Positions 1 to 11,584 of a stretch of DNA of 64,000 nucleotides are shown here, one piece after another. Position numbers and translations under genes: made by a program. This DNA comes from Nicotiana tabacum (lineage: Eukaryota; Streptophyta; Magnoliopsida; Solanales; Solanaceae). The stretch is taken from NCBI RefSeq assembly GCF_000715075.1, contig NC_134082.1, positions 62,273,466 through 62,337,465 on the forward strand, written 5' to 3'. The notes below the pieces were generated by a model that saw nothing but the letters and a program-made list of their open reading frames with translations, made no database searches and was not told the DNA's origin. Numbering within the stretch: position 1 is the first letter of the stretch; every line of letters begins with the position of its first letter.

Positions 1-2451
1 AAAATAGAAGTTTAATTAGTTGTTTTCATATTCATGTCATGTTTGTATTATTGTTTAAGTGAATATTTGTTAGTTTGATGTTTGTTAGATACAAATTGAA
101 ATTTAATTAAATATTTCTTCAATTTGTTTCATGTGTTTATGTATTGTTAGAAATTGTTAATATTGTTAAGTTCAAGTTTAAGTTCATAATTGTTTCTTCG
201 TCGATCTTGTTATTTGTTTAAAGAATTTAGTTGTGTTAGAGAAATATGTTGGTTTAATCGTTTAAATCCATCATGTTTGTTGTTTAAAATAGATTTAATT
301 CATGTTCATACTTTGTTTGATTGTTCTTGAATCCGAAATTTGTATAGCTTGATTTCTTGTTTACCATTTGTGATTATTTCTTGAATTTGTCTCATAAAGT
401 TTAATATAGGAATTGTTGGTTGTAATGTTGTTAGAATTGATTTTAAGTTCAATATGATTGAAGTTAGAAATCTAAAAATACTTGTTTGTTGTAGTTGTTG
501 AATCCGAAAATAGGATTGTTTGTTGCTAAAATATTGTTCAATCAAATTTTAGTTGTTCTTTGTTGTTCAATTTGTGTTCATGTGATTTGTTGTTGAAATG
601 TTGTTAAAATCGTGTTCATGTGATATTGTTGTTATGATGTTCATCCATTTTCATATTGTTGTTTGAACATTGTTAGAAATTGATCATATTGTCTATATTT
701 TGGTTAAGTTTGATTAATTGATGTGTTATAGATTATGGGTAGTTTGGTAATTTATAGTACTTTCGGGGGTAAAATAGTAATTTGTAATAGGGTCAGAGGG
801 GTAATTTAGGAATTGTACATTTTGTAATTGTTTATATGAAGCATGGGGGAAAAATAAAATGGAGTGGGTTGTGATATGGTTATTTAATATAAAGGGGGAC
901 AAGATTTAATTTAAAGGGGGAATCTTGCATTATTTTATGTTAGGCATGGGGGACAAAATGAAATGGGGTGGTGTGATTATGTTTATTTAATATAATGGGG
1001 ATGAGTGGGAAGATAATGAGTTTGGTAGAGAAAATGGGTTGATTTTAATTGGTTAAAAGATTTATGGGATGCGATATAAGTAGAAGTCTTGAAATCAGAT
1101 ATAGATATACACAGACAGAAAAAAACGGGAGAGAAAAACAAATCTGAAAATAAGAGAGAGAAAAGGGCTGAACATTTAAGAGATAGAAAATTCCGAAAAA
1201 TATTTAAGCTTTCAAATATAAAAAAAAAAACAAAAAAAATATTCTGTTTTCTTTTGTTGTTTGAAATCAGAATTAATTGTTGTTTCATAAAAGCTGGAAG
1301 CTTTTGTTTTTTTTGGATTACTACTCCACCGGTCTGTTACTGGGTTGTTACTGTTGCTGGGCTATTGTTGCTGTGTTGTACTGATTTTACTGCTGCTGCT
1401 GATTCTCATATTCATTTTCTTTTGCTTCCAATATCAGGTACACAACTGAAAAGCTGTTTATTGTAATCCGAAATATGAAGCGTGAATACATATGAAGAAT
1501 GGAAATTTGAAGTTTTAATTTCGTTTTTTTTTCTTTGTTCCTTTTGTTGATTGTATTTAAGCTATTTCATGAATTACTAAATAATAACTGGAATAAGAAA
1601 ATAATATCATACGTTAGTCTGTAATAAATCAGTTCGGCAAAATAGGTTAATTCACTAGTTATGAAGGCTTCAAGATTATAGGTTGATCATGAACAAGTAG
1701 CTAAATTTAGCTAAGACACGAATTTAAATTAAACATTGTAAATTAGGCATTAAGGCATGACTTGAGCTTAAGCAAGATTAAAAGAACGTTTAAGTCTAAT
1801 AAACTTTCTAATAAGCTTTAGTAATTATGGTTAAATCTAGTTTTCAAATGATTGTGAATAATTAATCTCAATAATATTTTTTTAAAAATAACAATGCTGA
1901 GTTTTAATCTAGCTATATTTGTTTATTTTGAATATTAGTTGTTGAATTTTTATTTTATTTATAATTTCGAAATTAAGAGTAAAATTCCTTTTTCATCAAT
2001 ATTTGTATTAATCAAGCAATTAGCATGTCATGTCTTCTTAAAATAATAAAAAGCTAGTAATTAATTAGGATTTTCTTTCTTTATTTTAGAGACTAATTTT
2101 TATAGAAAAATGTAGTCGTTTTAAGATTTGTCCATTTAAAATAAATGAGATGAGCCTCGCTTAATGAATGTATAGATTGTGGGGCCCTCAATAAATGTAC
2201 ATTTAATCGCTTAGAATTAGGGAGGAGCCGTTTTAGCAAATTTCACGGCCCTACCCAAAATAATGATACGCTAGTCGTTCTAGGCGCGTATTTAATAATG
2301 TTATTTTCTTAAATACGGGTGTGCATTTATGTAACCCAAATCTAAATCTCAACGGAGTCGAAATGTGTCGATAATCACGGGTACATTGATTGCGACGTGA
2401 TTTGAAATACGTTTTCACAATGTTGCAATTCTTCGTAAAATAATAACAATA

Positions 2452-2482
<31 letters not shown>

Positions 2483-2818
2483 GCGGCTAAGGGATAAATT
2501 TGCACATAAGTTTATAATACGTATTATATCAGATAATCAAGCCAAATATAACAGTTGAGCGACCGTGCTAGAACCACGGAACTCGGGAATGCCTAACACC
2601 TTCTCCCGGGTTAACAGAATTCCTTGTACGGATTTCTGGTTCGCGGACTGTAATACAGAGTCATTCTTTTCCTCGATTCGGGATTAAACTGGTGACTTGG
2701 GACACCCTAAATCTCCCAAGTGGCGACTCTGAAATAAATAAACAAATCCCGTTTCGACTGTCCTTTAATTGGAAAAAACCCATGTACCCCCGCGAGGGCG
2801 GAAAAAGGAGGTGTGACA
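1..2818 (+). mobile_element. 3' portion of an Ogre/Tat-like Ty3/gypsy LTR (solo or 3' LTR; left end outside window)
   Basis: The stretch has no coding capacity. Its last 300 bases (about 2550-2818) carry a GC-richer block that I recognise as the 3' end of Solanaceae Ogre/Tat-type LTRs, with the phrases CCTTCTCCCGGGTTAACAG and AAGTGGCGACTCTGA, ending GGAGGTGTGACA. Immediately after the terminal CA at 2818 a copia reverse transcriptase resumes in mid-gene, so this is an insertion boundary. The 5' end and the left target duplication are outside the window, so a solo LTR and the 3' LTR of a whole element cannot be told apart. The rest is AT-rich with G-run motifs around 760-1000. The lineage name is from memory of related repeats; the boundary is seen directly. 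Confidence 0.65.
2453..2479. repeat. (AAT)n microsatellite inside the LTR
   Basis: About nine uninterrupted AAT/ATA triplets inside the Ogre-like LTR. Confidence 0.9.
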
Positions 2819-2819
2819 G

Positions 2820-4324
2820 GAGGAACTCAATTTATTCGATAAGAATCAAGTTTAGCAACTGTTACCTAAGCCTGCAAATGTTGCCATAGTTGGAACCAAA
2901 TGGGTTTTCAGAAATAAGCTGAATGAAGATGGGAAAGCAATGCGAAACAAAGCCAGATTAGTAGCTCAAGGCTACTCATGGCAGGAAGGAGTCGACTATG
3001 ATGAAACCTTTGCTCCGGTAGCACGATTAGAGTCTATACAGATTCTTCTTGCATATGCATCTTTTAAAGGTTTTAGACTTTTTCAGATGGATGTCAAAAG
3101 TGCCTTGTTAAATGGATTTATTGATGGGGAGGTGTATGTTAAACAACCTCCTGACTTTGAAGACTCGCAATTTCTTTACCATGTGTATAAGTTGACTAAA
3201 GCTCTATTTGGACTCAAACAAGCTCCTCGACCTGGTACAAAAGGCTTAGCTCATTTCTACTTGAGCATGGTTTTACAAGTGGTAAAGTAGATATTACTTT
3301 ATTTACCAAAAGATCATCAGGAGGTAATCTTATTATCCAACTCTATGTTGATGATATTATTTTTGGAAGAGCTAACCCTCTTTTGTGCAAGGAATTTGCT
3401 ATCATGTAAAGTGAGTTTGAAATGAGCATGATGGAAGAACTCACATTTTTCCTTGGACTTCAAATTCAACAATCTGATAAAGGAACGTTTGTATGTCAGA
3501 CCAAATATATAAATGAATTGATTAAAAAGTTTGGCATGAGCAGTACTAAAGCAATTGGTACACCAATGAGCACATCAACAAGTCTTGACAAAAACAAAAA
3601 GGGAAATCCAGTGGATGAAACGAAATATTGTGGAATGATTGGCTCCTTACTTTACATAACTACTAGTTGATCAGATATTATGTTCAGTGTGTGTAAACGT
3701 GACAGGTTTCAGTCAACTCCTAAGGAATCGCACCTGACAGCAGTAAAGAGAATAATACATTATCTCATCGAAATTGTTTCATATGGATTGTGGTGCCCAT
3801 TATCTAACAAATTTAAACTTGAAGAGTTTTCAGATGTTAATCTTGCACGTGATAAGAAAGACAGGAAAAGCACCAATGGAATATATCAATTACTGGGAAA
3901 GGCATTAATATCCTGGAACAGTAAGAACCAAGGCTCAGTTGCATTATCCACAACTGAGGTAGAGTATATTGCCACCGGACAGTGTTGTACACAATTACTA
4001 TGGATGTCTCATCAACTGAGTGACTATGAACTATCTCTTAAACTTATTCAAATATTCTGTGATAATTCTAGTATTATATGCCTCTCAAAGAATCATGTGA
4101 ATCACTCTAGGGCTAAGCATAGAGATATTAAGCATCATTTCATTAGAGATCATGTCATTAAGGAAGATATAGAGTTATCATTTGTTGGCACCGCTGATCA
4201 ACTTGCAGAAATTTTTACTAAGCCTTTGCTTGACGATAGATTTAGCTCTTTAAGAGAACTACTTGGCATTATTTTGCTTGATCATAAAATTAGGACTTAT
4301 GTGTTAATTTTAATTCTTGTGTGA
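2820..4324 (+). pseudogene. copia pol remnant: reverse transcriptase and RNase H
   Basis: The end of a Ty1/copia polyprotein that copies element RNA into DNA. Reading starts mid-domain, directly after the inserted LTR, with GTKWVFRNK, then KARLVAQGY, DYDETFAPVARLESI and FQMDVKSALLNG. A second block holds LYVDDIIFG, the polymerase aspartates, near 3340-3370. RNase H follows with ALISWNSKNQGSVALSTTE, a CDNSSIICLSKN block and the HRDIKHHFIRDHV and FTKPL tail typical of copia. Damage: TAG in place of the Trp of the expected NQVW near 2850, a frame shift near 3230, TAA at 3406-3408 and TGA at 3668-3670. The four reading-frame pieces therefore belong to one broken gene. The family is certain; the product is non-functional. 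Confidence 0.9.
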
Positions 4325-4500
4325 CTAATGTATTTAGTTTTATTTTATTCTGTAAGTATGCATTAATTGAGCGCCTCCGATTTCCCTTTCTTTTCCCATC
4401 AGTCGCAACTTTCAAGAAAGGAAAATGATCATTATTTCCTTTCACTAACACCCTTTCCTTTCCTCTAAATCATATTTCCTCTTCTTCATTGTTATTGTCG

Positions 4501-5905
4501 ATGAGAAACCCTTCTCCAAAAATCCTTCAATACACTCCAGGAATACCTCTGCCTCCACTAGAAAAAGTACTCGTTCCAAGGAAAATCCCTCTTCTCAGCC
4601 TCCAGAACAAGTAGACCTAGGGTCGGATCACTCCAAAGGGTTTGCCTCTTCTAAGGCAGAACCGTCTGACAACTCTCAACGAATAGACCAAAAGCTCTTA
4701 GAAAAAGACCCAAGGAAGACCCTCCTGAATCTTTTACCCCCAAGAAATCCAAGGTAGACCTCTCGAGTTCTCTAGAGTCAGACCTCAATTTCTGGGATAC
4801 TCCAAATAGATACTTCTTCGTTTCCCTCAAAGAAAAGATTATTGCCCACGGCAGAGTAATCGCCCGTGACGACATGGAGGCCCTTAATTTTAAGGTAAAA
4901 GATCTATTTGTTTTTTGAGGATGGTCAAATTTCCTCTCTTTACCCCCTCCCAAAGTCCATGAACCTATAGTGAGGATGTTCTATACAAATCTCTGCTCTA
5001 GCAAACCTAATAAGTTATAATCCCTAGTTCTAGGAAAACTTATTGTTCTTGATTGTGCCATGTTTGACTCATTTTTTAGTGTAAGTGCTCTGGTTTTCCC
5101 ATGCTTTTCAAAAATACATGGTCTGAAGATTTTGAAATTACCTTTGATCAAGAAAAGCTGAGTGTCCCTCTGATTTCCTCCCTAACTAGTTAGGTCCCAG
5201 TGATGTTAGTTTCGAAACCTGAGTTCTGGCCCATATTGTTGCAACTACTTTTCTTCCTCACACTGGTTCATTCTCCACTTTCCCTCAACGAGACACATTT
5301 CTTGTCTACTGACTAGTAGCCAAACTTAATGTCAAATTGTCCTCATGGGTCATAAATTTTATGGTTGAAAGTACTGATGACCCCACCAGTTTACCTTATG
5401 TTATGTTTATCACCCATCTCTTGGAAGCCGACAACACTTCTATCTCAGAATATCCTTTTGTCTCTGTCTCCAAATCCTACAACTCTAGAGACTTTGCTAG
5501 TATGGGGTATGTGTGTGTTAAGGGTTCTTCGGTGAAGAAACAGGGCGGAGAAATCAAGAATGTTCAGTCAGCCTGATTCAAAGGTCAAAGCCTCTAGTTC
5601 CTATCATAGTGTAAGTGATCCTGATCTTGTAGAAAAATTGACTGATATTGATAACAAGCTGACCATCATCAATTACCTTCTTGCTGCAATTCAATCAACT
5701 GTTGGGACAATCATGATATTTCCAAAGAGACATGGTCCGATATTTTGAAGATAAGGGTCAAAATTCTCAAGCTAGCAGAAATGCAGTCAAAGCCTTCAAG
5801 GCAGTACATGACAGGATTGATGGGGTGACAATTTTAGCAAATGTCAGGTTTGATTGTCCGAAGGAGGCGATTTGTAACACTCTCACTTATTTCTTGTGTC
5901 ATTAG
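4501..5905 (+). pseudogene. SIRE envelope-like / plant transposon-protein ORF, broken
   Basis: Between pol and the 3' LTR several frames together resemble the extra 3' ORF of SIRE elements, often annotated as envelope-like or putative plant transposon protein. Visible pieces: a Ser/Lys-rich stretch with ESFTPKKSKVDLSSS, then GRVIARDDMEALNFKVKDLF (about 4850-4910), a VRMFYTNL block, and near the end NAVKAFKAVHDRIDGVTI, closing at TAG 5903-5905. Many stops and shifts interrupt it. No signal peptide or reliable membrane span can be assigned in this state, and its role in the family is itself unsettled. The call leans on position and on recalled family resemblance. Confidence 0.55.
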
Positions 5906-6281
5906 TTGTGGATGTTTCAGATAATTTTTTTTTTGGACCGGATAGCCAGCTGTTGGATGTTTTCTTTGTTTTTGTTGAACTCTGCGTGCTTATAATTGCT
6001 TATATTTGCATAAATTGCTTGTATATGTTTATTTTAATTTATACATGTGAATATTCCCTAATTGTTGATGATAAAAAGATGAGAAAGGTTAATTATATAG
6101 TGCAGGTTAAATAGCAGCACGTGTTGAAGGGGAGTCGACTGCAACATATGAGGTTACACAAAGCGGCACCTTTTGAGGGGGAGTCGACTGCCACATCATG
6201 AAAGTCAACTTAGAAGCCGACTACATCAAAGAAAGTATCAACGGGAAGTAAAGTGCTTTTATATGTTATTTTATCATCATC
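5906..6281. other. non-coding 3' leader of the copia element
   Basis: AT-rich spacer between the env-like ORF and the polypurine tract. A short phrase ending GGGGAGTCGACTGC occurs twice, near 6130 and 6178. No other feature seen. Confidence 0.5.
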
Positions 6282-6294
6282 AAAAAGGGAGAGA
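6282..6294 (+). other. polypurine tract of the copia element
   Basis: The purine run AAAAAGGGAGAGA directly precedes the TTGTTA at the LTR start. This matches the A-rich, G-rich primer site for plus-strand DNA synthesis in SIRE-type copia elements. Confidence 0.75.
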
Positions 6295-6295
6295 T

Positions 6296-7323
6296 TGTTA
6301 ACCATAAGTTTCAATGATGAAAAATAACATATTACTATTTGTGCAGGGGATAAAAAAGGACTCAAGACGCTCTATCATTCAAGTACGGAAGAAGTAAAAG
6401 AATTAAGGAAAAGATCTGCCAACAAAAGCAAGTAAGGAAGGAGAATGATGGAAATTCCAAAAACAAAGGAAAGAAAAAGTATCAATGATTAGAGACGAAC
6501 AAGGAAAAAGTAGCGAAAATCAAAAAGAAGAATGAATCAAATAATGATTTGATAGCAGATTGATGGAGGACATTATGGAAAGATCCCAAATTAAAGGAAA
6601 ACGAGACTGGGAAGCTCTGCGCTGGAGATTCTTCTATCAAAGGCAGATCGTTGAAGCCAGGAATTAAAGGATCCAACTTTGATAACTCAAATAGCAAAAA
6701 GATCTGTTTAGCGGGAGAAAAGTCTATCAAGGCCACAAGTCAAGGAAAATCAATGAAAACTTCACCTTATTCTTGGAAAGAATCGGTTTATGATTCCTTT
6801 CAAGGATCAACTCCCTTAGGTATTTAATCTCTCAAGATTCATGTCAATCAAGAGTCAAGAAGGCCTCACGAAATATATATACATTTGTACCGCTTGAAGC
6901 AGATATACTTTGTAAGGAACCACTATCACTCTTTTTATTCTACTTCAAACAAGCATTGTAGTTCTCTTTAGATCTGATGTGTAATTAGTGAGAGAAGAAA
7001 AAAAGATAAACACTGGTGAGGTATTGTATTTAGAAGAGAGAGGTGACATAGTGACTAAACTATTGGTGAAAAGCTACATCAACTCCCTTGTAAGCGAGAA
7101 ACTTCAAATACTGAAAGAAAGCATCCTTGCAAGTGAAGGGGACTGGACGTAGGATTCACATTAAATCTGAAACAGTATAAAAATCCTAGTGTCTTTAATT
7201 CCTGCACTTTATTTTTACTTTACTTTTATTCTGTTTTTATCTTCAGTCGACTAATTAGTAAACTAATCAACTACTTAAAATACAAATTAAAAATCGACAA
7301 TGCACCCCTTTTTAGTACTTTCA
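6296..7323 (+). repeat. 3' LTR of the SIRE-type copia element
   Basis: Begins TGTTAACC right after the polypurine tract and ends AGTACTTTCA, a terminal phrase I associate with SIRE-type LTRs; length 1028 bp. No 5' LTR is present in the window to align with, so the right boundary is inferred from the motif alone. Confidence 0.65.
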
Positions 7324-7524
7324 CTTTCTTATTTAACCAAAGAAAAATAATCACATATCTTGTGCCAATGCCATAAAACAAAATACAAAAGGTTACTACG
7401 GCTTATCGCTTAGTGGGAATTTACCACATAATAGGTTATGTTAAATTTTTATTTCTTCTTTTTCCTTTCTGTTTTCGGCTCCTCTATAGTGAAAAATATG
7501 AACTAAACGAAAAGATGCACAATA

Positions 7525-7541
7525 AGAATAAGTAGTATATT
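7525..7541. repeat. left copy of 17-bp target-site duplication of the LINE
   Basis: AGAATAAGTAGTATATT, identical to 14322-14338, abutting the poly-T run (poly-A tail of the minus-strand LINE). Confidence 0.9.
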
Positions 7542-7570
7542 TTTTTTAACATAAAAGCACGATAATTATA

Positions 7571-10500
7571 TTACGTAAAACATATTACAAAAGAGGACAT
7601 AGTCTTTAGGGCATTACTATTGTTCATACTTATTAAATAAGTACAAACACTAGTAGAGATACTTCTAACATTATTACATAGTTCATGCTTGTTCGTTAAT
7701 ACTTCTTGTTCAGCAAAATAAGGTGGACGAGCATGGTAGACACATTTGGTAGGGGCGTGCTTGATTGCTTCTTTAGCCATCAAGTGTGCCACTCCTTGCC
7801 TTCCCTAAAGTTATGCTTCAGGGTTGGGAGTTTCAGTTGGTGCATTAACCATCTGCATTAAAAAATAATATTATGGAAATTATTACAATTATCATGCATA
7901 AGTTTAATGACATCAGTGCTATCAGTTACAATTTCCATATTTGTAAGATTAAAATCCTTTGCGATTTTGAGTCCTTCTACCAGGGACATCAGTTCTGCAT
8001 GTATCAGTGAAGAAGAGTGTATTGCTTTATGATAACCCATGAAAAAGCTCTATCACAGTTTAGTTTAATCATATTTTTAAGCGATTTGTGCCACTTGATC
8101 TAAATTAAAACTTTTTTTGTAGTGAAGAGGTTTCTTTCTATGAAGAAAATATATTCCCATGCAAAGTGAATAGGCTTTTTAACATCCAAAAAAATAATTA
8201 AGGTTTTTAATGTTATTTCGATTTCTGTTTCTCCATATTTGCCATATGCAGAAAGGAAAAAGGGTTTCCCAAAAAATCTTGTTAGAGTTATGGCGGATGA
8301 AAAAATCCCTTAGGTCAACAAGCCAATTTAAATCACTAATTTTGTTTAGGGAAGTGATGCCCATGTTCGTCCAGAATTGGTGTGTGAATGAGTAGTTCAG
8401 AAAAATGTATTAGATGTTTTTAATACCTAATCTGCATGTGGAGCAAGTGGTGTCAATGTTCATGCTAATTTTGTTTAGCTAGGCTCGACAAGGAATACGG
8501 TTATGCAAGCATTTCCATAGGAAAATTTTAATTTTATTTGGACAACGAAGGTCCCAGATCCATTTGAAGGAGTTAGAAGTATGATTGCCTTTAGTGGGGA
8601 GATTGTAGCAAGACTTAGTGGAGAAGGTACAATTTGAGTTAATGCTCCAGCTACTTTCATCAATTTTAGAGTTGTTACAGGGAATTGGAGTTATGTAAAT
8701 ATTTTTTATTACCTCTGGAGGTAATTCAAAAGATATTGCCTTTAAATCCCAATTATTATTCTTGATTAGGCACTCTAAAGTAAGGTTAAGGTCATTCTTG
8801 TTGAGAGGACCCTCAATAGAGCTTCTTAGAGATTTAGAATTGTATATCCAAGTGTTACACTCCAATTGGATTTCCAAATGAAAGAAGTATTAGTCATTGA
8901 TTTAGAATTAGCATATTTGGCCATGATGAGATGGCATCAAGGAGTGGAAGGATTTTTTAAGAATCTCCAGGCCAGGCTAGAAAGAAGGACCAAATTTTTC
9001 TCTTTTGCTTGATGAATACCCAAACTCCCTCAGTTTTTCCCATAGTAACAGTTTTCTAGCTAATTAGATGATGTTTTTTAGCAGTACTGGTGGAGCCCCA
9101 GATAAAGTCTCTCTGAATTTTATCAATAGTTTGTAGGGTTTTGGGGGTAAGGAGAGTGTATTGCATTAAGTGGAAAAGAATTTCTCCTAAGGTACTGGAT
9201 GCTAAAGTGGTACGTCCAATCATATTAAGAAAAGGCCATTTTCAGTGGGAGAGTTTGGAATGTAACTTGTCCAAGATGAATTGGAAATCTTTGGCATTTG
9301 GGGAATGGTTAAGATTTGGAAAACCAAGGTATTTTCCAAATCATTGGTAGATTTTATACCAAAAAGAGATGTTAGGAAGTTTGATTGGTCTTTTGAGCAA
9401 CACCTAGGGATGAAAATCCTTGATTTAGCTTTGTTGATGGCTAGACCAGATTCCATAGTGAAAAATCCATGCATTTTTTTGTGCAACAACTTGTTTTTTT
9501 TTTATTTTTCCCATAAGGGTTATGTCATCCGCAATTAGAATGTGGGACAAGGAAGGGCCCCTATGGCCAATATGAATGGGATTCTAATTTCTAAGATCAA
9601 CTTGGTGGTCGATTAGTCTAGACAGTAGTTCAATACATAAAATGAATATATAAGGGAGAGAGGGTCTCCTTGACGAATACCCCTACTAGGTTGGAAAAAG
9701 TTTGTTCTTGTCCCCTTTACTAAAACTCCTATTGAGCTAGTAGTTATGCAATGCATAATGAGCCTAGATATCTTTGGAGGAAAATTGAAGTATTGAAGGG
9801 TCTTGTGAACAAAAGATCTAACCTATCAAAAGCTTTTTCTAGGTCCAATTTAATAAACATATCCAAGTTGACTTTTCTTGAACGTCTAAGGTTGTTCATA
9901 ATCTCTTGAATTATGATGGCATTATCACTAGTTCTTCTATTTTTAATGAAGCTGGATTGCATCGGGCTAATTAGGAGAGGGAGGAAAGGCTTCATTCTAT
10001 TAGCAATTATTTTAGTGATGATTTTATAAGCAGTATTGCACAACCCAATAGGTCTAAAGTTTTTGAGGTTGTTTGCATTAGGGAATGTGGGAATGAGACA
10101 TAAGTAAGTATCATTGATGTCACTAGGTAAGGATTGGGAGTTGAAAACTTGGTGACAATAGGAAGTGAAAGAGTTTCCTATTATATGCCAATATTTTTGG
10201 TAGAAGAATGGATGAATGCCATCCGGACCTGGTGCTTTAAAAGGTTTGAATAAACAAATTGCCTTAGTGATTACCATGTTGGTAAGAGGGTAATCTAGGC
10301 AGCTTAGATAAACCTTCTTGGCACTTGAGGGATTAGTGATTGAAGTTTTTTTGGAGAAGCAATCTTAGCAGTTTTAAAAGTTTCTATAAAGAAGGAGAGT
10401 GTGTGATCAATTATTTGCTTGGGTTCAGAGATCCACTCCCCAATATCTTTGGTGAAGTACATTATGGCATTACGACGTTTATAATTTGATGCCATGATGT

Positions 10501-11584
10501 GAAAATATTTGGTGTTGGCATCACCTTCATTAAGCTAATTACTCCTAGACCTTAACTTCCAAAAATCATGTTCCATATGAAGAATGTTGTTATATTCTAG
10601 TTGGAGGTTGGACTCAAGATTTTGTAGGAAGTCACTGTTTTGGTAATGAGGGGAAGTTTGTATACCATTTAATCTAGCTAGGATTTGATTTTTCTTTTTA
10701 AAAATATCCCCAAACGTAGTATTTTTTAATTTTATAACCTCATTTGTAAAATAGTTTTGGGCATCGACCAAGTCTTTTCCTAGTCAACATTGCTTGACTA
10801 TATTGATAAAGTCCGGATGCCTACATCAAATTATTTCCAAACGGAAAGGTTTATTTCTACTATCTTCATTCCTAGGGATAAGATTAATGAGTAGAAGATT
10901 ATGATCCAAATGAGTTTTTGGAAGGTGTACTACCACTGCTTTAGGGTATAAGGAAATCCAATCTTTGTTAACAAAGATTTTGTCTAGACATTCCATGATT
11001 AACCATTTTGATTTTTTTGCTATGGTTAGACTATGTATACTTACAACCCTTATAGCCTAGATCTAAAAGGTTACACCGGTTAATACTATTTCAAATCGTG
11101 TGGCTACGTCTACGGTTTATGGGGTTACCATCTAATATGTCATAGGAAGTGAGGACATCATTAAAATCACCCCCAAGTAACCAAGGCCCCTTAAAACTAT
11201 CGTTAATATTTTCTATATTGTTCCACATTTCAACACGTTTATATAGCTTGGTATTGGCATAAATAGAAGAAAAGGCCAAGTAGTTTTTGAAGGGAGTACC
11301 TCAATAGTGGCATGTATCTCTTGATTATTCCTAACAAAGTCATGCACCTTGACAACACTAGCATCCCATAAGAGCACTATGACACCTGATTGACCTTCAC
11401 TAGGAACCTCGATCATTTGAGAAAAATCAAAGTCACTTAGAAGGGACATGTGGCTTTCCATTCTAGTTTCTAAAAGAGTAACCATGCAAGGCTTATGTGT
11501 ATCCAACATTTCCCGAAAATTCATCCAAAATTTTCATTGTTACCTCCACGGATGTTCCAAATTATAATATTGGTAGGTCTAAAC
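7571..11584 (-). pseudogene. LINE ORF2: endonuclease, reverse transcriptase, zf-RVT, RNase H (broken)
   Basis: Domains in order on the minus strand. Endonuclease: WNIRGGN near 11560, VTLLETRMESHMS near 11450, GGDFNDV near 11155. Reverse transcriptase: FKPFKAPGPDGIHPFFYQK near 10220, FRPIGLCNTAYKIITKIIA, and FIKLDLEKAFDRLD near 9840; the catalytic motif reads LIADDITLM, with the two aspartates at 9524-9532. zf-RVT: FKWIWDLRCPNKIKIFLWKC near 8540. RNase H: HAELMSLVEGLKIA and VTDSTDVIKLM near 7910-8000, with a C-terminal AHLMAKEAI near 7780. A one-base shift separates WNIRGGN from MNFREML at 11521-11524, where TGA overlaps ATG, and many stops follow. Its job would be nicking the target and reverse transcribing the LINE RNA in the nucleus. 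It is not functional here. Confidence 0.9.

Larger units (their letters stand above)
2819..7323 (+). mobile_element. SIRE-type Ty1/copia retrotransposon, 3' portion, interrupted on the left by the Ogre-like LTR
   Basis: In order: RT and RNase H remnants (2820-4324), a long 3' region with an envelope-like reading frame (about 4501-5905), a polypurine tract (6282-6294) and a 3' LTR (6296-7323). The pol to env-like to LTR order is the SIRE (Sirevirus) layout of Ty1/copia. The 5' LTR, gag, protease and integrase would lie left of the Ogre insertion, outside the window. Several in-frame stops show it is dead. SIRE assignment rests on the extra 3' ORF and the PPT/LTR junction. Confidence 0.8.

Noticed and set aside
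1089..1466. 125-codon open stretch, plus strand
   Set aside because: Lys/Phe/Leu low-complexity translation of AT-rich DNA inside the Ogre-like LTR; no domain and no overlap with known protein families.
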